A stretch of DNA of 64,000 nucleotides, from the NCBI GenBank assembly GCA_033002965.1, contig JAURVB010014610.1, positions 248,001 through 312,000 on the forward strand, written 5' to 3'. Made by a program: the position numbers and the translations under genes. This DNA is from Piper betle (taxonomy: Eukaryota > Streptophyta > Magnoliopsida > Piperales > Piperaceae). Every line of letters starts with the position of its first letter. Position 1 is the first letter of the stretch. The notes under the pieces were generated by a model. That model was not told where the DNA came from. It made no database searches and worked only from the letters and a program-made list of their open reading frames with translations. Positions 46,554 through 57,459 of this stretch are shown here, in pieces.

Positions 46554-47925
46554 AAAGAGTAACTGAATTGCCCTCTACCCTCCACTGTCTACAGCAGGAT
46601 CTTTGAACATGTTGAGTTTTCATTTGTGTTTCTGAAATGTTTGGTGAAGCGATATAATTATGCTAGACGCTATACGATTGAAGCTTTATCAAGTAGTGAG
46701 CCGCAAGAACTATTGAAGGTTGTGCAAGGTTACAGATTTGGTGTTTGATTAATATATATATCATGAGCTATCAAGTTTATCTAATGTAGTACTGTCAGTG
46801 TGCTGTATTTTGTGTTTATAGGAATTTTTTCTTTTTTTTTTCTTTTGCCCGAGTAGCCTATTGTCTTCTGTGTTTAACCTGACTTATTAGACCCTGTTTA
46901 TTTACAGAATTGTAAGCAAAGACTGGTGAGAGATTATCTACCTTCTCTTTTAAAGCAAAGAAGGTTTTTTATACCACTTTAATTGTATAACTAGCAAAAA
47001 TACCCTTACCCCACCTTAATTGTATAACTAGTAAAAACACCCGCGTACTTTATGGGTATAATAATCAATAGAGATAAAGAAAACGAAAATATAATTATTT
47101 GGATGAGACAATATGAATTTAGAGGTTTTTCTAATGAAAAAGATGTAACCTTCCTTTTGAAGAGACACAATCCAGCACCCTTGTACAATGAGATATAACC
47201 TTTGACATATAACCGTACTTAAAAAAATCCTTCCCTTATTATAGTTACGTATTAGATTGTAAGTTTTTCATAAATAAGATTTTTCTATCTAACAACAAAA
47301 TTAAGATTTAAAGATACAAAACATACTTCTTATTAACTACAAAACTAAGATTTTCTACCTAATAATAAAATTAAGATTCAAAGTCACAAAATTAATTTTT
47401 TTAATAAGTAAAATAACAGTTATTCTTATAACCAACAATAAAATTAAGATTCAAAGAAATATTGAGTCCATTAAATCACAAAATTCATTTTTTAACAAAT
47501 AATATCTTCTTCATATGTATTCAATTTCAAAATATATATGATATATACAAAAACATATAATTAAAAACAACAAACTTCTATTCTTCTCAAAAATATTTAT
47601 TAAAATTTTTTTATCTTAATATTTTTCAATAAATCAATTTATACAATGCCTGCGCAATGCATGGGAACCTTGGCTAGTTTACATGAAGTAAGCTTGAGCT
47701 CACTGTTCTTAAATAATATTTTAAATTCATGTGTAATTATTTTTTTAATAATGTAAATTAAATAATGATATAATAGGACTTTAAGAATTCAAATTTTAAC
47801 ATGATAATTAAAATGAAATATTATATTCTATGTGTGATAGTACAAATAATTAAGATAATTTTATATAAAGTTTCAAAATAATATTATTTGTCTTCAATAA
47901 TCTTAACTATTTATATGTTTGAAAT
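46554..47925. other. 3' flank and AT-rich intergenic DNA
   Basis: 46554-46850 is probable 3' UTR. The rest is AT-rich with short repeats of 'aaaattaagatt.aaag' and no gene. Confidence 0.45.
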
Positions 47926-47929
47926 TGTA

Positions 47930-48070
47930 ATGACGTAACCCAAAGTGTAAATTAATGGGCTTAAGTTATCTCAAAAGTAGTTAAGTATGTTAAAGATTTA
48001 TTTGTCATTCCAATTAATAAACAGGATCTTACATCGGTAAGAATTAAATGTGGGACTTAATTGAAGGATT
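47930..48070 (+). repeat. Direct repeat, left copy
   Basis: Similar to 49078-49225 (cccaaagtgtaa..taa..ggc.taa, aatgtgg). The two ~145-bp copies flank the hAT-like element and the ~200 bp after it. Confidence 0.5.
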
Positions 48071-48875
48071 GTGTGAGGCCTGGTTGCAGAAATCGGCCGA
48101 TTCCGGAATCGGCCGATTTAAATCGGAATCGGTTTTTAGGAAATTACCAAAATACCCTAGGTATGATTTTTATTAAATTATTTAAGCATGGGTAAAATGG
48201 TAATTTGGATTTTAAAAACCTAAAATCAAACCCGCTCCCCGACACCGCCGCCGCTCGTCCGCCCGCCGCCGCCCGGTTTCCGCCTCCGCCGTGCGGCCCC
48301 GACTCCGCGCTCGCCGCCGACCGGGCTGCCGACCTCGCCGCCGACCTCGCAACGTCGCCGCCCACCCGTGGCCGGACCGAATCGGGCACGCACGAATCGC
48401 CGCCGACTCCGCCGCCGGCTCCGGGCCGCCGACGGTTCGTCCGGCCGGCTGCCGACATCGACCGGGCTGCCGACATCCTCCGACATCGCCGCCGCGAGAC
48501 TCGCCGCCGACCGGGCCGCCGGTGGCGGCGGGAGTAAAAATCGCACGGTGGCATTCTTGTAATTAAAAGTTGACTCGAGTCTAACTCGAGTCCAAAAATA
48601 ATAATTAATTCGAAATAATTTAAAAAAATCTTAAAAAATATTTAAAAATATCAAAAACTATAATACACAGAATAATATCAAAATAACATCAATACTTAAT
48701 TTTAATATATTTATATTATAAATTGTCAAATTATTATATATAACTGATTAAATTAATTTGGACCGATTCAACTGAACCGATTCCTGGCCGATTCAGACCG
48801 ATTCCGATTCCGATTCCGATTCACTGGAAAACCGATTCCGATTCCGATTCCGATTTATGCAACCATGTTGTGAGG
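48071..48875. mobile_element. hAT-like non-autonomous element with GC-rich core
   Basis: Element 48079-48867. Terminal inverted repeats are CCTGGTTGCAGAAATCGG on the left and, reverse-complemented, CATGGTTGCATAAATCGG on the right. Flanking 8-bp sequences gtgtgagg and ttgtgagg agree at 7 of 8 positions, the target-duplication length of hAT elements. Subterminal regions are packed with (cc)gattccgattcc words. The core 48225-48540 is extremely GC-rich (ccgccgccg type) in strong contrast to all surroundings and is open on several frames at once. No transposase is present. The core may be captured host DNA or a simple GC-repeat expansion. Confidence 0.7.
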
Positions 48876-49077
48876 TAAGCATGAGATGTCGGACTAAGTA
48901 AGTTGAAGGATCTTACAATCTATTTATCTTAAAAAAATTTATCTTCAAAATTCTTACACTCGGCCCGTCGCTAACCCTAAGTCATGTCCTTTTTGGCCCA
49001 TGACCGATAACCTAGCCAAAGTCCTTTATCTAGCCCTCTATTTATCACGAAATTAGGTTGCTTTGATATAATTTATA

Positions 49078-49225
49078 ATGACCCAACCCAAAGTGTAAGC
49101 TAATAGGCCTAACTCATCTCTTCAAAAGTTGTTAACCATAGTTAAAAATCTATAGTTTATTCTCACTAATGAACAATATCTTACTCTAGTAAGTATTAAA
49201 TGTGGATACTAAGTTGAGGAATCTC
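49078..49225 (+). repeat. Direct repeat, right copy
   Basis: Pairs with 47930-48070. It begins tgacccaacccaaagtgtaa. Confidence 0.5.
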
Positions 49226-50455
49226 AAATAAATAAACTTAAAAGAGATATAAATGTGAATAAGCAAAATGTTCAAAATTGGTAATTAAGTCAATGTTTTA
49301 AAACCTACGATCAAACTTAATTTATACAGAACCACACCATGACATAATTTAAATAAGCTTAAACTAATGGTGTTTTGGTATAACTATATCTATCGCCTTC
49401 TTTTGTTTCTTGTCATGGCAACGGGTAGAAGCATAGCCCGACTTTGGTAATTCTAACAAATCTAGTTATCTAATTATCTATGTTATTATACTGTGACAAA
49501 GAAAACTCACAGTTGTTCTCCGTATGTCTTTTTCTAATTTGCCTAAATTTATCGTGTCTCTTAATATTATTTTGAATATATATAAATAAATAGACTTTTA
49601 GTTACTATTAGTTTTCAAATCCAATACATCTATAGCTTAACTTAGGTAAAAATTCAAAGAACTTAATTTGCATTTTGAAATTGAATTCAAAGTGTAATTT
49701 AAAATCAAATACTATTATGACACCCAGATTCGGTTCACCTAAGAACATAATTGGAAATATTGTGATCAGGTCAAGTCGTGTCTAAAGCAATTAGTCTATA
49801 AGACTCGATTAATAATATAGATCAAAGTACTTTGCTTGGCGTCGAGAGAATGGAATGACATCAGCTAGATATACGTCAAGAACACATTGAATATAAGTAA
49901 AGGTACACAAGAAAATAAATGCACTAAACTTAAGTGTGTGTACCGTATCTATCCCCCCACCAAAGTAAACTTAGAATCATGAAACCTAAATATATATTAG
50001 GAAAAACTTCAGTAAGTAGTGCTACTGGTCTAGAAATAACTAATAGTCAAATTTACACGAGATAGCTGACCCTCATGTTAAATAAAAATATTTATATACT
50101 CCTTCACATAATCTCTCATAGGAGCGTTAATTAGGAGCTGTCGACCTCGCGCGAGAGCGTCCCCTTTCTTACTCATCGCATGTTTTGTCAACTTTAAAAA
50201 CTATTCTTTGCGCGAAAACATCACTTTCTTTTCTTTTAGCCCTTTACATCCTTTGGCCCTGAGTTCATAGGTCAAATACTCCCAGGCATAGAGTTAACTT
50301 GATATTATGGTATTTATTATATTTTATGATATTTTTTAAATAGTTTTTAAATTTTTTAGAATTAGTTATTATTTTTTACTCAAGTCGAAGTTAAATCAAG
50401 TGTTAATTACGAGAATGTCACTGATTATTTTTTCCCTGATTCTTTCTCCACGACG
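49226..50455. other. AT-rich intergenic DNA
   Basis: I see nothing recognisable here. Confidence 0.45.
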
Positions 50456-50459
50456 TGCC

Positions 50460-50680
50460 ACATAATATAGTGCTTTGATATATGGGAGTTAATATGACAC
50501 ATGGTATTATTACATTTTTTCTGATTCTTATTATGAATGTATTAATTAAATGTTTATTTTAAATTTCACACTTTCCATAAAAAATTATGTATTTTTATAA
50601 TTTTAACCTTTCTTATTAAAAAGTATTACTTAAGTATTATACAAATTTCAACTATTCTTATCAGTATCATATTAAGAGAA
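50460..50680 (+). repeat. Direct repeat of ~220 bp, copy 1
   Basis: Begins tgctttgatatatggg and ends ttcttatcagtatca. It is closely similar along its length to 51655-51870. Confidence 0.75.
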
Positions 50681-51654
50681 AAAATAAAGTGAGCTACATC
50701 TCATATACCTTATATAAGTTACACATCTAATTTGAACAATTTTTTAGTATATCGACAAAATGATATTTATACGTGTTAAAAGTAGAGTGCATACATAGAA
50801 GGTTGATAAATTTTTATATATTTTTTTACATCATTATGACCTATTTTTAATTTTTTACAAATGTACTAATTAATAGATATTTTAAAATTAATTTTTATTA
50901 CCATTACTTTAATAATTGAGATGAATGAATTAAAAGCATTAAGTTGAGTTAAAAAAATATAATTAGCATTATTATTTATTTTTTATTTATCTAAGTATAT
51001 TCCGAGTAGTGGAACCCGCTAACTTGTTTAAACAATAGGTATTGGTCGTATAAACTATATGAAATGTAGCTCATGTCATGCTATATATTAATTATCTATA
51101 GTGTCTGGTAGTAAGCTTCTTGCTAGACTTATCCAACCACGGCTAGAGTGAAGAGAAGAGGCTTATTTAAAAACTATTAAACCATATGTATATTAGTTTA
51201 AATAAATATTAATATTATTTTGAAAAATATTATTAATTGTGGTGTGCATTCAAGTAATTGTAGTATATCTTATTTATCAAGATTTGGCAGGTCTTATTTT
51301 TATCACGAGCAAGTAAAAAAGAGTAAAAATTGTAACTAATTTACTATGTGTTTATAGATAATTGTTAAAAATAATTAATAATTTTACACCAAGTTAAGAT
51401 ATCTAATTCGGATTAGATTATATTTAATACTCCTTCAAAAAACTAAAAATAAATAAAAATTTTAAATTAAAACTAAATTACACACATGTAATTAAAATTA
51501 TCGTTGTAAATTAAAATATATGCTGATAATATGTATAACATTATTATGTTTAAAAAAATATTCATAATGTCCGGGCTTCTACTAGTTATTCCTTTAATTG
51601 AGTCAAAATAATAAATAAATAAATGAAAGATTTTAAGTTGAAGCAAAACCTCCA
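50681..51654. other. AT-rich DNA between direct repeats
   Basis: No frame or domain is seen. The spacing of the two repeats is about 1.2 kb, with no primer site or purine tract found. Confidence 0.45.
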
Positions 51655-51870
51655 GTGCTTTGATATAGGGGTGTTAATATGCCACATGTTATTATTACAT
51701 TTTGTCCGATTCTTAATGTGAATGTATTAATTAAATGTTTATTTTAAATTTTACACTTTTCATAAAAAAATTAAGTATATTTATAATTTTACCCTTTCTT
51801 ATTAAAAAAGTATTACTTAAGTATCATACAAATTTCAACTATTCTTATCAGTATTATGGACAAAATACAT
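51655..51870 (+). repeat. Direct repeat of ~220 bp, copy 2
   Basis: Pairs with 50460-50680 (tgctttgatatagggg ... ttcttatcagtatta). Confidence 0.75.
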
Positions 51871-52172
51871 AATTTATTAAGTTGAAGTAAAATTATATTC
51901 TTAATTAGAATTATCCATTTTGCATTTGCCATAGCAAAATTAGGTAGAATTTAATATTTTTGAAGTAAATTCAAAGAATAATTTGAAGTCAAGTACAAAT
52001 AATTACACGCACACTTATATAAACTAATTTATATGGGGACTCATCATAATGCAGTACTTAAAAAAATTAAAAACTTAATCGGGCAACACACCCATCCATT
52101 CAAACTAAAAAAGACCGACTAAATCCTAAAATGATGTGGGGCCCACAGACAAAGATTTCGTCCTGTCCCTTG

Positions 52173-52722
52173 TATACAACTAGGGTTGCTAATTGAGCGA
52201 GTTAGCTCGTGAGAATTTAGCATTCGACTCAGCTTGACTCGACTCAAAACTCGACATTTAAATGTTCGAACTCGAATTTAACTCGAATTCGAATCTTACG
52301 AGCCGAGTTTGAGCAAGGTCATGTTCGACTGGATTCAACTCAGTTATAACTCGAACTGGACTCGTAGCTCGACTTGAACTCGAATCGATAAAATAATATA
52401 ATAATATAGTTTTTATATTATATTATATATATATTATATATAGACACACACACATAATATAATAACAAAGAAGATAAATAGTAAAGATGGTAAGTATTAA
52501 AAAATGATTGTATTTTTTTAAGTGAGGTACTTTTGACTTTTAATCGAGCCGGTTTTGAGCTCACGAATGAGCTAAGTTCGAGCTCGGGAAAATTAAACAG
52601 TTTAAGTGTATTCAAGCTCGAACACATAAAAGATATTCGAGTCGAGTTCGAATGAGTTTCGAACTATTTGAGCAGAGTCCGAATACAAGTTGAGTTTGAC
52701 TCGCTCGCTCCCTATATACAAC
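52173..52722. mobile_element. hAT-like MITE with perfect 8-bp target duplication
   Basis: Element 52181-52714 begins TAGGG and ends CCCTA, with left gagcgagttagctcg opposite right gactcgctcgctccc. TATACAAC is present directly on both sides (52173-52180 and 52715-52722). The interior is rich in ctcga/tcgag words able to fold back on itself. There is no coding frame. Confidence 0.85.
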
Positions 52723-53400
52723 GATTGTAACATGTAAACTACACCGTGACTCCCTTCGGCCTTACTTCCCTCACCGCCTCACCCAAGAATGTCCCCTCTT
52801 CGAAAAGGTAACCACTTGCCCACTCAATGCACACCTCTTTATCAATTGAGTTATTTGGTTGGTTGATTTTCTAGTTCGACTTCAACTAGGATTCCCTTTG
52901 ATTATTGGAAACTCAAACTCTGTGGATATGTATAATTGATCGATTGATTTCCCTACTAGTTAGTTAGTCGGCTTGTACGTACCGGAGTACTTTTGCCCTC
53001 GAAATCTGATTGTTTGTTTGCTACGTACTCTGCTACCAACTCATTACCTCTCAATAATGGCAGCTGTTTAACCCTTTTTTTCCTTTTGAAATATGATGAT
53101 TCATGATATAATAGATTTGTTGTTTCAACCTTGAGTTGAAACTCCATGGTTTACCGTGCAAGTTATTTATTCCGTTACTGTTTGATTAGAAATTTGATGA
53201 GGTTGCTTTTGGTTGTTGTAAGATCAGACATTAAACTATTCTTCGTTGATCATATACATTGACAGCAGCTAGCAATTGGGCAGTAATTTCAGATTGTTTT
53301 AGTTCCTTGCAATTCAGTCGATGATGCTTGCTAGTCTCGCCTGGATTACTCCACCCATCACCTATCCGTGTACGTGTACGTGTACGTTTACGTATATAAT
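52723..53400. other. Presumed upstream region of the F-box gene
   Basis: Less AT-rich than the flanks, with a short (gtacgt)n run at about 53368-53392 directly before the ATG. No coding exon is seen. Confidence 0.4.
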
Positions 53401-53895
53401 ATGGTTATGATGTTGAAGAGAATAATATTCAACCTGTTTGGAAATTGGAAGCAAAATTTGATCTCAGAAGAAGATAGGGAAGTAGTTCCTTTAGAAATGG
53501 TGATGGAGATTATGAGTTACCTGTCTGTTCAAGATGTATTGAGATCCAAGTCTGTCTGCAAAGCTTGGCAAGATATGTTGTCGAGTCCATGCTTTGTAAA
53601 TTTGCACATGAGCCGAGCACAGTTATTACCAATCTTATCTCTAGGACCAAGAGACGGTTGCCACCAACCTTGTGATGGTTTCTTCACCATGGAAGGAATA
53701 GATACTTCCTATTACTCTCAGTTCCCTTCACTACGTAAACAACCCTTCTCAGAAGGATGGACAGGATTTATGGCGTTGGTCTTCTACAACAAGGACATCA
53801 TTAAGATATTTATCTTGGAAGATTATAAGAGCAACAAATGGGCTAGCAAGGACCTAATCCACAGTGGGTTCTTTGATAGATTTGTACTCTTTTAA
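53401..53895 (+). CDS. F-box protein, probably truncated
   Basis: A single open frame of 164 residues starts at the ATG at 53401. The F-box spans about residues 28-68 (VVPLEMVMEIMSYLSVQDVL, then RSKSVCKAWQDMLSSPCFV). F-boxes tie substrates to SCF ubiquitin ligases via SKP1. After residue 90 there is DGFFTMEGIDTSYYSQF and a short piece, IFILEDYKSNKWASKDLI, resembling the F-box-associated (FBA) repeat. A full FBA F-box protein is about 350-400 residues, so the middle and end are missing. It may be a gene fragment or a short paralogue. The run of GTACGT immediately upstream is odd for a leader. Confidence 0.65.
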   Translation: MVMMLKRIIFNLFGNWKQNLISEEDREVVPLEMVMEIMSYLSVQDVLRSKSVCKAWQDMLSSPCFVNLHMSRAQLLPILSLGPRDGCHQPCDGFFTMEGIDTSYYSQFPSLRKQPFSEGWTGFMALVFYNKDIIKIFILEDYKSNKWASKDLIHSGFFDRFVLF

Positions 53896-54599
53896 TTTAT
53901 ACTTAATTTTTTAATATGAAATTTTTACCAAATCCAATTTTGTTTTTGAAAATCCTGATATTTTAACCTATATTTAATAAAATATTAATGATAAAATATA
54001 GTTTAAATATTTAATAAAAATATTTTATTTATAATTTTAGAATTTAGTTGAACAATGGACCTATTAAAAGTTGGCCAAGTTTGGTTACAACAATGGACTA
54101 CTATTGCCTACTTGGGAAATGGTTGAACTGAACATTAACGTTATTTTGGACATATTTAATAGAAAAATAAAAAAATAGAGATAATAAAATGAAATTGGTG
54201 TTTGGTATAATGTTAAAAAAATAAAAATGATAGAGGTTCTTTAACTATTTTCATACTAAATGTTAGAAAAAAATATAATAAACTTAAATTTATTTTCTCA
54301 CAATTATCATATTCTTTTTCTTCGTATTCTCACTTTTTTTTATTATCATTGCCCACCCTTTCCTCATCTCCCCGCCTGGCACCTTCCCCTTCCCTGTCGC
54401 ATCCCTCCTTTCCTCTTCTTGCCCTACCCCCTCCCATCTTCCCTGGCCCTTCCCTCCCTTAATTTTATACCCCCAACCTCTAATTCTCATATATTATTAT
54501 TAGAATTTTTAAAAATAGTTATATTTTTCAAACATTATTTTATAAGGTCGGTTATTTTTAATAATTCTAATAAATCATAGCTCATAATAATTTTTTATA
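53896..54599. other. AT-rich DNA with a CT-rich patch
   Basis: 54350-54470 is strongly pyrimidine-rich (ccctt/ccctc words). No gene. Confidence 0.45.
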
Positions 54600-55777
54600 A
54601 ATTTTATATAAAGTTTTCTGTCCGGGACCAAACGCCCCACAAAATCTACATGTGCTCGATCGGTTGAATTTCCCGCCGCCACATTCTCCTCCGCCCCCAC
54701 GGCGCGGCGCCGGCGTCGACTTTGAGGTCGTCGGCGGGAACCCAATCTGGGCTGTCCTCGCTGGAGACGGCCGCGGAGGAAGGATTTTTCAGGAGGTTCG
54801 AAAAAGGCAAGCTTGCCAGTTGTGATAGGTTCTCCCTGCCCCAAGCAACTTGAATTGGTGTTATCATTTATGAGTTGGGAAATATATGAGGGGAAACTTG
54901 AATTTTGCACTGGTTTGTCCAATGCAAATGCTACTACCTTTTTGTAGTTTGCATTGGTGTTATCTCTGTTTACATTGGTTTCCCAATGCTACCACCTTGT
55001 TGTAGTTTACATTGGTGTTCTACACACAAAGTATTGATTGGTGGAGTTTGTTATATGAATGGGGAACTTCACGAGCAAAAAAACTGGACTTTTTTTGAAT
55101 TGGTTTGCCAATGTTACCTTGTCATAGATTACATTGGTGTTGACTCAGTTTCACCATATTGCATTTTTTGTAATCCGAATATTGCTTGGCGGGGAGAAAC
55201 TTGACTTTTGCATTGGCTTTCGGCTGTTTTCTCGTTGGGGTCAACTTTGTTGTTAGCTCAGTTTCACCAATTCTAGTTAGTTTTATACTTGCAGAGTTTG
55301 GATTTTTGGTCATAGGACATGAATATGATAACTATTCGAAATCGAAAATTCGTGATGTTAGAAACTGGGACTGGTTCTTAGACGGATCAAAGCAGGACAG
55401 TGAAGATGAAAAAGAAACGGTAGAGGAAAGGCCTAGTTCAAGGGGAAGATTATGAAGAGGGAGGGAGGCTAAGAAAAAGGGTAGGGATAGTGGTGACGAA
55501 GGTTGGACTGGGGAGAGCGAGGATGTGGAGGAGAAAGTTGCTGGGTAAGAAGTCCCAGAAGACTGAGAGCCGCAGCCACAAGGTCCAAAGATGAAGCATC
55601 TGCTGATGAATTGAGAAAACAAAAGCGCTTCATGCTCTTGGCAGAAATGAAGAAGAGGATGATGACGATACTCTAGGTGGCTTTATTGTTGACAATGCTG
55701 ATGTTGAAGATGAAGAAGGTGGTCTCAGTAACGATGAAGAGGAACTTAGTGACGAAGATGAGGATGAAGATGAGTAG
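54600..55777 (+). pseudogene. Decayed gene for an acidic (Glu/Asp-rich) protein
   Basis: A GC-rich opening segment (54650-54790) is followed by imperfect CATTGGT tandem repeats (54900-55150). The frame at 55321-55455 (DVRNWDWFLDGSKQDSEDE) continues in phase beyond a TGA as RGREAKKKGRDSGDEGWTGE. The C-terminal part appears in another frame: GRNEEEDDDDTLGGFIVDN, then EEGGLSNDEEELSDEDEDED, with a stop at 55775-55777. The acidic tail and LGGFIVD motif look like a nuclear or chromatin-type protein, but I cannot name the family. At least two frame changes and internal stops separate the pieces. An undetected intron could explain one of them. Confidence 0.4.
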
Positions 55778-56128
55778 ATGCATTTTTCCACGTCTATGGA
55801 AATATTGCACGTCTTGTGGGCAGCAAATGGTGAAGGTGCTTTTTTTATCCTCATCCTCTTTACACTTGCTTTTGTTTTTGTTTTTTGTTTTTATTGTTCA
55901 CAGCAATGATGGAGGTAAGTTACTAACTCACCCACTATATCCATTAATCTGGTATGGTAGTGTGTCTCTTTGGATCCATTGATCCAAGTGCGCCGATTCA
56001 ACCACTCTTTTTGGGCTTTGTTTGTTTGAGAAAAAAGCTGTTCCAGATTATTTAGTACATGGAACGAAGAGACAAATAAAATGTCTAGGATGTGTGCACA
56101 GTTGATGGATGAATATTTACCAGCCAAC
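55778..56128. other. Short intergenic stretch
   Basis: Presumed 3' flanks of the acidic relic and of the HSF gene, which converge here. Confidence 0.4.
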
Positions 56129-57338
56129 CTAATAAGTACAATCTGAACTTAAAAACCCCATCTCATCTACCCAGATCTCCACATCATTATCCCAGTCCAA
56201 TGTTTTAGTTCTCAAATCATCCACTCCCACTCCCAAATCTGTATCTGTTTGGCTACCATTCATTTGGGAAGACGTTCCGTCTGCCATTAGCTCCGCGCTT
56301 ATCAAATCTTTGTGGCTACCTATGCTGGGAGGGACAGTATTTGTTGCCATTTCGACTCCACAAGAAGCAGCGGATTCATTATCCATCATAGCCAACAATG
56401 GTTCCACACTTCCACGTGGTGGGCTTTCTCCCACCTGCTGGAAAGCTACCTGACTTTCAGTAGATGCCAATCTCCTTTTCTTTGGGACTCCATCTACTGC
56501 CTTCTTGTGGTTTCTGCACTCTTATGATTTGGTGGAAAAATATTCGGTTCTGGAGAGCTTTGACAGTGAAAGCCATTATCTGTTTCTGCTTCCATTCAGT
56601 ACCTTGCTGTCTCTTTTCCATGGCTACCAGTTGAGTTCTACAAGTATGTTGTTGTTGCTTGAGCTTCACAACTTCAACTCTCAACACATTTCCGTCCCTT
56701 TTTAACCTGTCAATCTCGCCATCTAGCTCAAATTTGCCTAATACAACACAAGGCCCGGATACTTGCTGTTGCAAGCCCTGTGAAGCATGCCTTCTCCACC
56801 TGATGTTCTTCAGCAGATGTCTTTGCCCTCCTAAAAAACCTTCGTTTGCAAATCCCCACCTATCAGGGTCGACCTTTCTGAAACCTGCAATCAATCCAGT
56901 AGAGAAGTTAAATTTTACAGAAAAAGCAGGGACATTGCCAAGTAAATAGTGAATACTTCTGCAACAAGTATTTATTTCACTTCTACATAAGCTGTTAGAA
57001 AAAGAGATAATTTACAAATGTAAATATCATATATCAATGCTTTCCAAATCATCAATTATATTTGTGAATTCGAAATCAAGACAGATGAAAAAAATGGTAA
57101 GAAGAAAACAAGAGGTTGAGATACTAACGTAAGTATTTAGCTGTCTAATGAAGCTAGAGAAGTTTCTGTGCTTGAAGTACTTGGGCAGCAGAGCGGTGGC
57201 CAGCTTGATGGCGTCCCAGACAACAAAGCTGTTCCGGCCTTGGCTCCAAGAGACAATGGAATCTGTGGAAGGATCCTCCACCATGTCAAACGTCTTCGTC
57301 GAGAATGGCGGCCGCCCAATGTCATGCAGAGCTGCCAT
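56129..57338 (-). CDS. HSFA2: Class A heat stress transcription factor, HSFA2-like
   Basis: Two exons: 57338-57129 and about 56884-56129, split at the conserved HSF intron after RQLNTY. The DNA-binding domain runs [75 protein letters not shown]. The HR-A/B coiled coil ([20 protein letters not shown]) is extended as in class A. A basic NLS (VPKKRRLAS) and an AHA activator motif ([13 protein letters not shown]) follow. HSFA2 amplifies heat and oxidative-stress responses in the nucleus. Two frame breaks: exon 2 opens with GG where GGG is needed, and another shift lies near 56515-56525. PPFS replaces the near-universal PPFL. The ATG at 57338 matches [12 protein letters not shown]; most HSFA2 proteins have ~30 further residues upstream, not seen here. 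Other class A members (A6/A7) are possible. Confidence 0.85.
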
Positions 57339-57448
57339 TGGCTGAGGATGGTAGAAAGAACAAGCCGAATCCACCACTAGTGCCTCTGTCTTCTTCCACA
57401 CAAAACGGTGAAAAAAATAATTAAATTAGTTTATTTAAGATTTTATAA

Positions 57449-57459
57449 ATTCTAGAATG
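57449..57459 (-). promoter_or_regulatory. Heat shock element-like core TTCTAGAA
   Basis: A TTCnnGAA core about 115 bases upstream of the HSF start codon. Further cores are at 57751-57758 (GAAGATTC) and 58249-58256 (TTCTAGAA). HSF genes of this type are themselves heat-induced, so cores here are plausible; all are incomplete two-unit forms. Confidence 0.35.

Noticed and set aside
48144..48566. Several overlapping 60-136 codon frames
   Set aside because: All fall in one ccgccg-type core of a non-autonomous element. Simultaneous openness on both strands reflects lack of A/T, not coding.
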